64,000 bases of DNA, taken from Agrobacterium leguminum (lineage in GTDB: Bacteria; Pseudomonadota; Alphaproteobacteria; Rhizobiales; Rhizobiaceae). Below are positions 1 to 7,474 of this stretch, piece by piece. A program made the position numbers and the translations under genes. Each line of letters opens with the position of its first letter. The stretch's first letter is position 1. The DNA lies in the NCBI RefSeq assembly GCF_015704895.1, contig NZ_JADQWB010000005.1, positions 62,001 through 126,000 on the forward strand, in the 5' to 3' direction. The notes under the pieces are model-generated. The model was not told the DNA's origin. It saw only the letters and a list, made by a program, of their open reading frames with translations, and made no database searches.

Positions 1-47
1 GCCTTCTAAGCAGTAGGTCGCAGGTTCGAGTCCTGCAGGGGTCGCCA
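1..47 (+). tRNA. tRNA-Arg (anticodon TCT), 3' part only
   Basis: The window opens inside this tRNA. The 7-base anticodon loop CTTCTAA (3-9) is closed by G1-C11 and C2-G10 and puts the anticodon TCT at 5-7, which reads AGA. A 5-bp T-stem with loop TTCGAGT (25-31) follows, then the 3' acceptor strand 37-43, discriminator G44 and an encoded CCA at 45-47. The D-arm and 5' acceptor strand lie outside, so the amino-acid identity rests on the anticodon alone. tRNA 3' ends are common integration sites, and the next gene is AT-rich. Confidence 0.85.
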
Positions 48-258
48 TCTTTTCAAGCGCTTAGCTTGCTTTCACGATTCATGTGACACCAGCCACCACG
101 TTTGGATGCAGTGGCGGAAAATTATTCCACGGTCGAGACATCCAGCACTCTTAGCCACCGCAATGAGTTTCCTAAGGGTCCGTTAATCGTAATGTTCTGA
201 AAGACTTGTTTCATCGCTTAAAAAGCGCAATCCAGCCCGCAGGATCAGAGGGGTGGTT

Positions 259-1170
259 ATGAACTTACGAAGCTGCAATGTAACGTTGAAACGTGCCAAG
301 CGCCGCGCGCATCGCGCTTGGTTAAAACTTACTATTTTTTCTAGATCATTGATCTTATTGATAATAAAGTCTCTTTTTGCATCTTTCGTGCTCGGTGAAC
401 TGACGCCGGTAGCCACAGCATATTATGCGATGACTTTTGGTTTCCGAGTGCCTATTGAGGGTGTTCCGTACGTATCAGCAGCGATGGCGACGTTGGCATT
501 TTTAGGATTTCTGTTAACGGGAGCGTGCATGTTCTCGTTTGTCGTTACATTGAGGCATACCAACTTCATAGTCAAATTTACGAACTACTTAATCGCAAAG
601 CTAGCATGGCTACCTTCCGGTCTAACGGTTCCGCTGGAAAGTGTATTAAGCAGACGGCAAACTTGGGCAGTCCTTATTCTCTCCGTGACCGTTGTGACTT
701 TATTGGAATTGTTGATTCTCTATCATTTCAACTTAAACGTCGGATCGAATTATGTGATCCTATTTTTAATTCTTATATTCGTGAACTTGCTCGCGATGAT
801 ATCGCTGGCAGTCATCTCAAACTTGACATCCTTTTTTCAATTTCAGATTTGGCTATCAGCCGCTGTGATAGTTGCCTCGGCGACTTGTCTATTTAACACC
901 GGTCTCTATGGGAGCTTTCTGAGGGTAATTCGATATGGTGGCGGCATAGAATACGAAGTTATAGTCGCCAAAGGTTCCACGCCAACTATGGTGAAGGGAT
1001 ACCTTTTGATTCAAAATGATCAGATGGTCATTATGATGAGCGAAGATAAATCACGCATCATTGAGATTCCCGTTCGCTTAATCGAGTCTAGAAGCGCCAG
1101 TCTATCTCCCCTCTGGCAGTTACCTGACAGCAAAATTAGTAGCCAATCACGCTATTTGGTTTTCCCGTAA
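259..1170 (+). CDS. Hypothetical membrane protein, AT-rich, next to a tRNA gene
   Basis: I do not recognise this family. The protein is about 303 residues, with a short basic N-terminus, five hydrophobic segments (roughly residues 30-58, 75-100, 137-160, 167-190 and 197-220) and a soluble C-terminal domain of about 80 residues. ATG at 259 is preferred because GAGGGG (248-253) sits just upstream; an in-frame GTG at 253 is possible. The base composition is clearly lower in GC and the codon use more AT-rich than in the efflux and suf genes downstream. Together with its place directly after a tRNA gene this suggests horizontal acquisition. No integrase is visible. Confidence 0.7.
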   Translation: MNLRSCNVTLKRAKRRAHRAWLKLTIFSRSLILLIIKSLFASFVLGELTPVATAYYAMTFGFRVPIEGVPYVSAAMATLAFLGFLLTGACMFSFVVTLRHTNFIVKFTNYLIAKLAWLPSGLTVPLESVLSRRQTWAVLILSVTVVTLLELLILYHFNLNVGSNYVILFLILIFVNLLAMISLAVISNLTSFFQFQIWLSAAVIVASATCLFNTGLYGSFLRVIRYGGGIEYEVIVAKGSTPTMVKGYLLIQNDQMVIMMSEDKSRIIEIPVRLIESRSASLSPLWQLPDSKISSQSRYLVFP

Positions 1171-1473
1171 CCTTGGAACTCTTCTACTTGATTGAAGGAT
1201 GGTGTTTGAGGCACTACACACAAATCATTTAAGGATCGGCCCGAACTTTGGTCCTTTTGCCCCCGTGCCACGACAATGGCGTGCCACTTTGTGGTAGAGG
1301 GCATTTGGTGACTTGTCATTCGCGATGATAAGATTCGGCTCCCCGCATTCCGCCTCGATCTCATGGGCAGCAGCGATTCCCGGCGACCGACAAGCGTCCA
1401 TACAATGCCATGAAGCCGTCGTACTTATGCGGCCTTATGGGGAAACCGACGGTCGTCAACGACAACGCGGCCA
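1171..1473. other. Intergenic stretch, possible weak terminator only
   Basis: I see no convincing gene here. AAGGATC (1231-1237) and GGTCCTT (1250-1256) could form a hairpin followed by a short T-run (TTTT), which may end the upstream membrane-protein transcript. Short frames on both strands lack ribosome-binding sites and recognisable composition. Confidence 0.35.
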
Positions 1474-1623
1474 TTACCCGAACAACGTGAAATACCCCCA
1501 CACCGCCACGAAAAACGCGATGACAGCCGCAATCGTCAAAGCCTTCCTGGCTTTCGGTCCCAGCGGTTCGCGTGGCTTCTTCGGCGGCACCGGTTTGCGG
1601 AACTTCACCACATTGTCGTTCAT
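1474..1623 (-). CDS. Small single-span membrane protein, 49 residues
   Basis: The frame runs from ATG at 1623 to TAA at 1474-1476. It starts MNDNVVKFRKP, continues with a proline/lysine-rich cytoplasmic stretch (residues 9-28) and ends in one hydrophobic helix (residues 29-48, from LTIAAVIAFFVAV to the glycine terminus). An AGGA ribosome-binding site lies about 10 bases upstream. The basic-then-hydrophobic pattern fits a small inner-membrane protein with the N-terminus inside. Similar short proteins are, as far as I recall, common and unnamed in Rhizobiales. Its function is unknown. Confidence 0.7.
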   Translation of the reverse strand: MNDNVVKFRKPVPPKKPREPLGPKARKALTIAAVIAFFVAVWGYFTLFG

Positions 1624-1860
1624 TCTATCTTCGTCCTGACTATCGCTGCTGAAAGCTCAGCCCCGTTTATGGCATCGATCTTCCAGGATTTATCTCTAGC
1701 AGACCAGAACTATCATAAATATTACCAAGTTTTCACTTCACCCTTGGGGCAAGCTATGTCACTTCCCACAATCAGAGGAATACAACGGCGACAGATGGAC
1801 GGACAAACCGGAGAGCGGTGACAACCCTCTGTGGTATTTTGAACTTTGCGGGTGACGAGA

Positions 1861-3162
1861 ATGAATGACGCCAATACGAGTGGCAGCGATACCGAAAACA
1901 GCCAGCCCGATCTGCGCGAGATTCTGGGAACGAACAGAAACGGCCGCAAGAAAAAGTCGCGTCGGTATCTTTATGCCGCAGCAGCCCTTGTGCTGATTGG
2001 CGGGGGCCTTGGTTATTATTACCAGTCACGTGCGGCAGGCGTTGCTTATAGCTACACTACGGAAGCTGCGCGTCAGGGCGATCTCTCGGTCATCGTCACC
2101 TCCACCGGCTCGGTTCAGCCGACGGATCAGGTCGATATATCGAGCGAACTGTCCGGCACCGTGCGCAAGGTCAACGTCACCTATAACAGCCCGGTCAAGG
2201 CCGGGGACGTATTGGCCGAACTGGATACCAACAAGCTCGAAGCCGATGTGCAGAGCGCCCGCGCCAAGCTTGCCTCCGCCAAGGCCAATGTGCTGAAGGC
2301 GCACGCCGATCTCGGCTCGGCCAAAACCTCCATGGAGCGCCTGAAATCGCTGGTGCAGAACCGGGTCTCCAGCCAGCAGGATCTGGACGCCGCGCAGTTC
2401 ACCCATGATGCGGCTGCCGCGACGCTCGAAGTCAACGAGGCGACCGTGCTTTCGGCGGAAGCGGATCTAAGGCTCGCCGAGGTCAATCTCGGCAAGGCAA
2501 AGATCGTCTCGCCCATCGATGGCGTCATCCTCACCCGCAGCGTCGATCCCGGCGCCACCGTCGCCTCCTCGCTCAATGCCCCGGTGCTGTTCACCATAGC
2601 CGGCGATCTGCGCCACATGGAATTGCAGGTCTCGGTGGATGAGGCCGATGTCGGCAAGGTCGAGACCGGTCAGAAGGCCAATTTTAACGTCGATGCCTAT
2701 CCCGACCGCAGCTTTCCGGCCGAGATCGAGACCGTGCGCTTCGCCTCCGAAACCGTATCCAACGTCGTGACCTACAAGGGCATATTGACCGTCGACAATG
2801 AGGAACTGCTGCTGCGCCCCGGCATGACGGCGACCGCCAATATCATCGTCGAAGAGATCAAGGATACGCTGCTGGTGCCGAATTCCGCGCTTCGTTATAC
2901 GCCGCCGCGCGAATCCGCCTCCCGTGGCGGCGGGCTGATGAGCCTGTTCCGCCCGCCGCGCATGGGCCGCTCGCAGAACCGCGATGCCGGTCAGGCGGCT
3001 GCGGCCGGCAAAAGAACGGTCTGGGTGCTGCGCAACAACACGCCAGTCTCAGTCGCCATCGAAACCGGCTCCACCGACGGCCAGCATACCGTGGTAAAAT
3101 CGGGCGATCTGAAAGCCGATGACCAGGTGATTACCGACGCCACGGCCCGCAACGCCGGCTGA
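1861..3162 (+). CDS. MacA-like periplasmic adaptor (HlyD/RND-type membrane fusion protein)
   Basis: This is the adaptor subunit of a tripartite ABC efflux pump, linking the inner-membrane transporter to an outer-membrane channel. About 433 residues from ATG 1861 are used; a TTG at 1846 is less likely. One membrane anchor lies near residues 36-55 (YLYAAAALVLIGGGLGYYY). It is followed by a barrel-sandwich (lipoyl-like) half, a long alpha-helical hairpin rich in Ala, Lys and Asp (about 115-200), the second barrel half beginning IVSPIDGVIL, and a beta-barrel domain. A basic low-complexity insert (about 350-380) precedes the C-terminal part. The ATPase gene follows 14 bp downstream and the permease after it. 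Substrate is unknown, and no TolC gene is in the window. Confidence 0.9.
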   Translation: MNDANTSGSDTENSQPDLREILGTNRNGRKKKSRRYLYAAAALVLIGGGLGYYYQSRAAGVAYSYTTEAARQGDLSVIVTSTGSVQPTDQVDISSELSGTVRKVNVTYNSPVKAGDVLAELDTNKLEADVQSARAKLASAKANVLKAHADLGSAKTSMERLKSLVQNRVSSQQDLDAAQFTHDAAAATLEVNEATVLSAEADLRLAEVNLGKAKIVSPIDGVILTRSVDPGATVASSLNAPVLFTIAGDLRHMELQVSVDEADVGKVETGQKANFNVDAYPDRSFPAEIETVRFASETVSNVVTYKGILTVDNEELLLRPGMTATANIIVEEIKDTLLVPNSALRYTPPRESASRGGGLMSLFRPPRMGRSQNRDAGQAAAAGKRTVWVLRNNTPVSVAIETGSTDGQHTVVKSGDLKADDQVITDATARNAG

Positions 3163-3176
3163 CGGAGGACAAGCCC

Positions 3177-3896
3177 ATGCAACAGCCGCCGCTCATCGAA
3201 TTCCGCGATGTCGTCAAGCAATATGGCCGCGGCGAAGCGACCATCCGCGCGCTCGATGGCGTCAGCCTCTCCATTCATGAGAAGGAATTCGTCGCCATCA
3301 TGGGACCGTCGGGCTCCGGCAAATCCACCTCGATGAATATCATCGGCTGTCTGGATGTGCCGACATCAGGCGAATACCTGTTCCAGGGCGTGCCGACCAG
3401 CGGCTTCGACAATGAACATCTGACGCTGCTGCGCCGGCACATGCTGGGTTTCGTGTTTCAGGGCTTCAATCTGCTGTCGCGCACCTCGGCGGTGGAGAAT
3501 GTCGAACTGCCGTTGATCTATCGCGGCATGAAGGCCTCGGAGCGGCGCGCGCGCGCCATGGAGGCGCTGGCGCAGGTGGGCCTGAAAGGCCGCGAGGACC
3601 ACACCACGCAGGAGCTTTCCGGCGGCCAGCAGCAGCGCGTGGCCATTGCCCGCGCCATCGTCACCCGCCCCGCTTTGCTTCTGGCCGACGAGCCGACCGG
3701 CAATCTCGATACGAAGACCAGCATCGAAATCATGGAACTGATTACCGCGCTCAACCGCGACAGGGGTATAACGGTGGTCATGGTCACCCATGAAGAAGAT
3801 ATCGCCGCCCATGCCGGACGCCTCCTGCGTTTCGTCGACGGCCACCTCGCCTCCGACAGCGCGACGGACAAAAAGGAGACCGCCGATGTTCTTTGA
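3177..3896 (+). CDS. MacB-type ABC transporter ATP-binding protein
   Basis: This is the cytoplasmic ATPase of the efflux system, in the LolD/MacB-NBD family, 239 residues. The Walker A motif GPSGSGKS is at about 43-50, the Q-loop lies in GFVFQGFNLL, the signature is LSGGQQQR, the Walker B is LLLADEPTGNLD and the H-loop is VMVTHEED. ATPase and permease are separate chains here, whereas E. coli MacB fuses them. The stop overlaps the start of the permease gene by 11 bp, so the two are probably translationally coupled. Confidence 0.93.
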   Translation: MQQPPLIEFRDVVKQYGRGEATIRALDGVSLSIHEKEFVAIMGPSGSGKSTSMNIIGCLDVPTSGEYLFQGVPTSGFDNEHLTLLRRHMLGFVFQGFNLLSRTSAVENVELPLIYRGMKASERRARAMEALAQVGLKGREDHTTQELSGGQQQRVAIARAIVTRPALLLADEPTGNLDTKTSIEIMELITALNRDRGITVVMVTHEEDIAAHAGRLLRFVDGHLASDSATDKKETADVL

Positions 3897-5094
3897 AACG
3901 TCGCGTCTTGCGCTGCGCGCCATCAGCCGCAACCTCCTGCGCTCCTTCCTCACCGTGCTCGGCGTCGTCATCGGCGTGGCCGCCGTCATCGCCATGGTCA
4001 CCATCGGCAACGGCACGACCGAACAGGTGAAATCGGAGCTTTCGCGGCTCGGCACCAACATGCTGTTCGTTCGCCCCGGCCAGTTCGGCCCCGGAAGGGC
4101 CAGCACCGAAGCCAAGCGCTTCGATGACCGCGATGTCGAGGCCATCCGCAACCAGATATCAGGCATCCGTGCCGTGGCACCGCAGAACCGCAGCTCCGCC
4201 GCAACCGTCATTTTCGGCGGCAAGAACCACCAGACAAGCGTGATCGGCACCACCAACGATTATCTGGTGGCACAGGACTGGACCATTGCGCTCGGGCGAG
4301 ACTTCCAGCCCGCCGAAGATCGCGGCGGCCAGATCGGCTGCATCATCGGCGAAACGGTGCGGCAGGAACTGTTCGGCGCGGAAAACCCGGTGGGGCAGAC
4401 GATCCGCGTCAGCAACATCTCCTGCCCCGTCATCGGTGTGCTGGGCAGGAAAGGCCAGTCAGGCCTCGGCGACGATCAGGACGACACGGTCATCATGCCG
4501 CTGAAAATCCATCAGCGACGCATCGGCGGTACCACCACCATTTCCTCGATCATGGTTTCTGCGCAGGACGGCGTTTCGACTGCCAAGGTACAGAGCGACC
4601 TGCAGAACCTGCTGCGCGAACGCCGCCGCATCGGCATCGGCCGAGAGGACGATTTCACCGTCAACGACATGACACAGATCGCCTCGGCCATGACCGGCAC
4701 GACGACGCTGCTGACCGGGCTTTTGGGCGCAGTCGCCGCCGTCAGCCTGCTAGTTGGCGGTATCGGCATCATGAACATCATGCTGGTTTCGGTGACGGAA
4801 CGCACCCGCGAGATCGGCATTCGCCTTGCCATCGGCGCACTGGAAAAACAGGTACTGACGCAGTTTCTGGTGGAAGCCGTCATGCTGTCGGCCTTTGGCG
4901 GCCTTGTCGGCATCCTCACCGGCCTCGGCCTTGCCTATGCCGTCGTCGGGTATCTCAACGTGCCCTTCGTCACCAGTCCGTCGATCATCTTCCTCGCCTT
5001 CGCCTTTTCGGCGGCCATCGGGGTGATTTTCGGCTATTTCCCGGCACGGCGGGCGGCGAGCCTGAGCCCGATAGAAGCCTTGCGGCATGAATGA
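3886..5094 (+). CDS. MacB-type ABC transporter permease (FtsX-like)
   Basis: This is the inner-membrane permease of the efflux system, 402 residues. It has the MacB/FtsX layout: an N-terminal transmembrane helix (LLRSFLTVLGVVIGVAAVIA), a large periplasmic MacB_PCD-like domain (about 45-265), and three C-terminal helices starting at LLTGLLGAVAAVSLLVGGIGI. The family motif MLVSVTERTREIGIRLAIGA sits in the cytoplasmic loop. ATG 3886 is chosen because AAAAGGAGA lies just upstream and the hydrophobic N-terminus begins there. Longer frames starting upstream lie inside the ATPase gene. Confidence 0.93.
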   Translation: MFFETSRLALRAISRNLLRSFLTVLGVVIGVAAVIAMVTIGNGTTEQVKSELSRLGTNMLFVRPGQFGPGRASTEAKRFDDRDVEAIRNQISGIRAVAPQNRSSAATVIFGGKNHQTSVIGTTNDYLVAQDWTIALGRDFQPAEDRGGQIGCIIGETVRQELFGAENPVGQTIRVSNISCPVIGVLGRKGQSGLGDDQDDTVIMPLKIHQRRIGGTTTISSIMVSAQDGVSTAKVQSDLQNLLRERRRIGIGREDDFTVNDMTQIASAMTGTTTLLTGLLGAVAAVSLLVGGIGIMNIMLVSVTERTREIGIRLAIGALEKQVLTQFLVEAVMLSAFGGLVGILTGLGLAYAVVGYLNVPFVTSPSIIFLAFAFSAAIGVIFGYFPARRAASLSPIEALRHE

Positions 5095-5122
5095 AAGCCG
5101 GCGTTCAAACCGCAACCGGCTT
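5095..5122 (+). terminator. Hairpin after the efflux operon
   Basis: AAGCCGG and CCGGCTT form a 7-bp stem immediately after the permease stop codon. There is no strong T-run, so a terminator role is only likely, not certain. Confidence 0.4.
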
Positions 5123-5160
5123 ATGTAACAACCTCTTCCCGAGGATTGACCCGATCCGCT

Positions 5161-5688
5161 TCAGTCGCTCACCGGGGAGCGTGCACTATCCACCCACTCT
5201 TCGAGCGCGCGCTCTATGTCGTCCTGATAGGACGGCAGGTTTTCCTTCTCACTGATGGCGCGGAGATACATTTCCACGGCATTCCGTTGCAAAGGGGTCA
5301 GCAAGGAAAACGTCTCCTGGCGTCCGCGCAAATAGGGTACGAATTCGTGCCTGTAGTCGCCATCGAGATCGGCGATCATATAGGCGGGCAGATGAAATCG
5401 CATTCCCTCAGCATCAAGGAAGGCGGGGCTGCCGGAATGTCTGTTGAGGTCCTTCAGCGGGATTGCGGCCCAATCATTCTTCTCATCGCCAGCACGACAT
5501 GCGGCGCGAGCCTCATTGCTCGCATAGTCGTCAAGCGCCTGCGCCTCGGAGAGGCCGACGCCGCCACCCAGGGTAACACCCGTGAATGCCTCTCGCACCG
5601 CGGCTTTCGCATTCGCAATATTATCGGGTTGCGACCTCATCAAATCGTCTGCCTGTTCAATGATGGGCTCCCCCACTCCCGTCACCAT
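5161..5688 (-). CDS. Hypothetical soluble protein, possibly DUF6714-like
   Basis: The protein has about 175 residues, no signal peptide and no membrane segment. It is acidic and contains VTLGGGVGLSEAQALDDY, followed by a stretch requiring DWAAIP and a C-terminal part with FLDAEGMRFHLPAYM and a predicted helical tail. The pattern recalls DUF6714 proteins, which are uncharacterised, but this is from memory. ATG 5688 is used; a GTG at 5709 would add seven residues. Its start overlaps the 3' end of the small membrane-protein gene upstream, so the two are probably co-transcribed. Confidence 0.65.
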   Translation of the reverse strand: MVTGVGEPIIEQADDLMRSQPDNIANAKAAVREAFTGVTLGGGVGLSEAQALDDYASNEARAACRAGDEKNDWAAIPLKDLNRHSGSPAFLDAEGMRFHLPAYMIADLDGDYRHEFVPYLRGRQETFSLLTPLQRNAVEMYLRAISEKENLPSYQDDIERALEEWVDSARSPVSD

Positions 5689-5890
5689 GCACTGTCGGCC
5701 AGTCTCCACCCTCGGTCCGTTCGAGCGCGGGACTATTCAACGCGTCACCCCTGGATGCCGCAGATCCCTTTATCTCTTCCCAGTAAAACGCAAGGCAAAC
5801 AATACCGGCAATCAGCGTCAGGCCAGCCACGACGCTGGCGACGATCAGCCCTATCGTCCAGATATCAATCGAGGCGCTACTGATGTCCAT
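5657..5890 (-). CDS. Small single-span membrane protein, 77 residues
   Basis: The N-terminus is short and is followed by one hydrophobic helix (about residues 10-35, IWTIGLIVASVVAGLTLIAG). The C-terminal tail is polar and His/Gly-rich. GGGGAG lies about 10 bases before ATG 5890. The gene overlaps the start of the next minus-strand gene by 32 bp, which suggests a two-gene unit of membrane and soluble partner. Function is unknown. Confidence 0.55.
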   Translation of the reverse strand: MDISSASIDIWTIGLIVASVVAGLTLIAGIVCLAFYWEEIKGSAASRGDALNSPALERTEGGDWPTVHGDGSGGAHH

Positions 5891-6065
5891 CCCGCTTCAC
5901 TCCCCACGATCAATCCCGCCGGCGGTCCGAAACGCCTTCCAGCATGGGCGGCAGGCGGTTCCGCCCCTCCCGCCAAACCTCGCGGAATATCCGATATCCT
6001 TGCTGATCTTGCGTCGGGGCGTCAATCGGATAGGCTCGCCCTCAAGTTTACCGGATGGAGTTTGG

Positions 6066-6341
6066 ATGTTCAAATCGGTATCGGATAGCGCCGCTGCCGC
6101 AGACGGCGGTTCGCTCGCCCTCTTCGTCGAACGGATTGACGGACAGACGGAGGTGTTTGTGATCAATCGTTCCCTCGCGTCACGCGGAACGCCCGACTAT
6201 AACAAAGTCAGCTCGAGCCTTCGGCCGCTTGCCGAGGAGGATTGCGCAAGGATCGCGGCGGCTCTCGAGCCGCTGTTGATAACGACACCATCGATTCATC
6301 CGCTGGCGGATTTTATCGATACGCTGAAACAGCAGTCATAA
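6066..6341 (+). CDS. Hypothetical small protein, 91 residues
   Basis: The protein begins MFKSVSDSAAAADGGSLALF and has no signal peptide or membrane helix. ATG 6066 is chosen because GGATGGAG (6053-6060) lies 5 bases upstream; an open frame reaching back to 5883 has unlikely composition. It is divergent from the small membrane-protein gene that begins at 5890. I do not recognise the family. Confidence 0.55.
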   Translation: MFKSVSDSAAAADGGSLALFVERIDGQTEVFVINRSLASRGTPDYNKVSSSLRPLAEEDCARIAAALEPLLITTPSIHPLADFIDTLKQQS

Positions 6342-6403
6342 TCCTTCGAAAGCTGATTTGCGCGGGGCGCAGTCTGCGGAAAAAGAATCTGAAACCTCTC
6401 ATC

Positions 6404-6490
6404 CGTCATCCTCGGGCTTGACCCGAGGATCTACAAACGTCTCAAGGGATTTGACGGGGATGGATCCTCGGGTCAAGCCCGAGGATGACG
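6404..6490. repeat. Palindromic intergenic element, perfect 28-bp inverted repeat
   Basis: The arms 6404-6431 and 6463-6490 are perfect reverse complements with a 31-base loop. Each arm starts or ends in CGTCATCC/GGATGACG and contains a smaller palindrome around GGGCTTGACCC. It lies between the 3' ends of the 91-residue gene (+) and sufA (-), so it can act as a bidirectional terminator. Its outer bases and the CCTCGGGCTTG core resemble the larger repeats at 17397 and 48353, which suggests one family of dispersed rhizobial palindromes. Confidence 0.85.
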
Positions 6491-6558
6491 TCGCGTTTGT
6501 GGGAGCGCTGTCTGCATAAGAAAGGTCTGTCTCTCCATCACAGCGATAGCGTAACCAA

Positions 6559-6948
6559 TCAAACGTTGGCCTCTGCCTCACGCTGCTTCGCCAGCGCCGC
6601 CAGATCGGCGGGCTTCAGCTCAACCGATTCACCGCAGCCGCAGGCGGATGTCTGGTTCGGATTATTAAAGGTGAAACCGGAGCGCATCTTGGTCACTTCG
6701 AAATCCATCTGGGTGCCGAGCAGATAAAGCACGGCGGAAGGCTGAACCCAGACCTTCGCCCCTTCGAATTCAACCAGATCGTCCTTCGCATCCGGTTCGG
6801 TCACAAGGTCGATGGTATATTCCATGCCCGCGCAGCCGCCCTTCTTGATGCCGACGCGCACGCCCTTGGCATCCGGTCCGGAATTTTCGACGATTGCTTT
6901 AACGCGCGAGGCAGCAGCCCCGGTCATGGTCATGATCGCAAAGCCCAT
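6559..6948 (-). CDS. sufA: SufA-like A-type iron-sulfur carrier
   Basis: This protein takes Fe-S clusters from the SufBCD scaffold to apo-proteins in the cytoplasm. It has 129 residues and the HesB/IscA fold. The three ligand cysteines are visible, one in GGCAGMEY (about residue 39) and two in SACGCGES (about 103-105). The start at 6948 is supported by AAGGAG upstream; the ATG at 6933 is too far from it. It is the last gene of the suf operon, 106 bp after sufT. Confidence 0.93.
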   Translation of the reverse strand: MGFAIMTMTGAAASRVKAIVENSGPDAKGVRVGIKKGGCAGMEYTIDLVTEPDAKDDLVEFEGAKVWVQPSAVLYLLGTQMDFEVTKMRSGFTFNNPNQTSACGCGESVELKPADLAALAKQREAEANV

Positions 6949-7054
6949 GGGCTTAATTCTCCTTCGACAATCGAGTTCAAGGCTCGATGCTTATGGATTT
7001 CAATTTAAGTGCGCTCGACAGTGTCATCAAGGGATGACACCCGTCAAAATCACA

Positions 7055-7438
7055 TCAATACCAGCCGACAGCGACCTGTGCTTCTTCCGACATGCGGTCC
7101 GGCGTCCATGGCGGATCGAACGTCATTTCGACCACGACACCGGAAACACCCTCGACGGCGCCCACGGCATTTTCCACCCAGCCCGGCATTTCACCGGCCA
7201 CCGGGCAACCGGGCGCCGTCAGCGTCATGACGATCTTGACCATCCGGTCGTCTTCGATGTCGATCTTGTAGACGAGGCCGAGTTCGAAGATATCGGCCGG
7301 AATTTCCGGATCGTAGACGGTCTTCAGCGCCGCAATCACGTCGTCGCTGAGGCGTGCCAGCTCATCCGGCGGAATGGTCGAAACCTTTTCCTGAGCTTCG
7401 GTCGCATCCTGGGTCTTTGCAGTGGCTTCGGCAGTCAT
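7055..7438 (-). CDS. sufT: SUF system protein SufT (MIP18/DUF59 family)
   Basis: This is a MIP18-family protein that helps Fe-S maturation. It has 127 residues: a low-complexity Ala/Thr/Gln-rich N-terminus (1-30), then the DUF59 core containing VYDPEIPADIFELGLVY and TLTAPGCPVAGEMPGW, the latter with the conserved cysteine. ATG 7438 is chosen over an upstream TTG at 7453 because GAGG lies 8 bases before it. It sits between sufS2 and sufA in the operon; older rhizobial work calls this position sufX (from memory). Confidence 0.88.
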   Translation of the reverse strand: MTAEATAKTQDATEAQEKVSTIPPDELARLSDDVIAALKTVYDPEIPADIFELGLVYKIDIEDDRMVKIVMTLTAPGCPVAGEMPGWVENAVGAVEGVSGVVVEMTFDPPWTPDRMSEEAQVAVGWY

Positions 7439-7474
7439 GGTCTTAAACCTCAATCCTGATCTCTTATTCCGATA

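Noticed and set aside
1-1170. Integrated prophage or island with integrase
   Set aside because: Only one foreign-looking gene is seen, and no integrase or repeated tRNA end is found in the window.
1313-1639. A 108-residue plus-strand frame
   Set aside because: It overlaps the better-supported 49-residue gene on the other strand, has no ribosome-binding site and looks random.
5883-6065. N-terminal extension of the 91-residue gene
   Set aside because: The composition is proline/arginine-rich and there is a good ribosome-binding site for ATG 6066 instead.
6404-6490. CRISPR array
   Set aside because: It is a single inverted repeat with no evenly spaced direct repeats. No array was found anywhere in the window.
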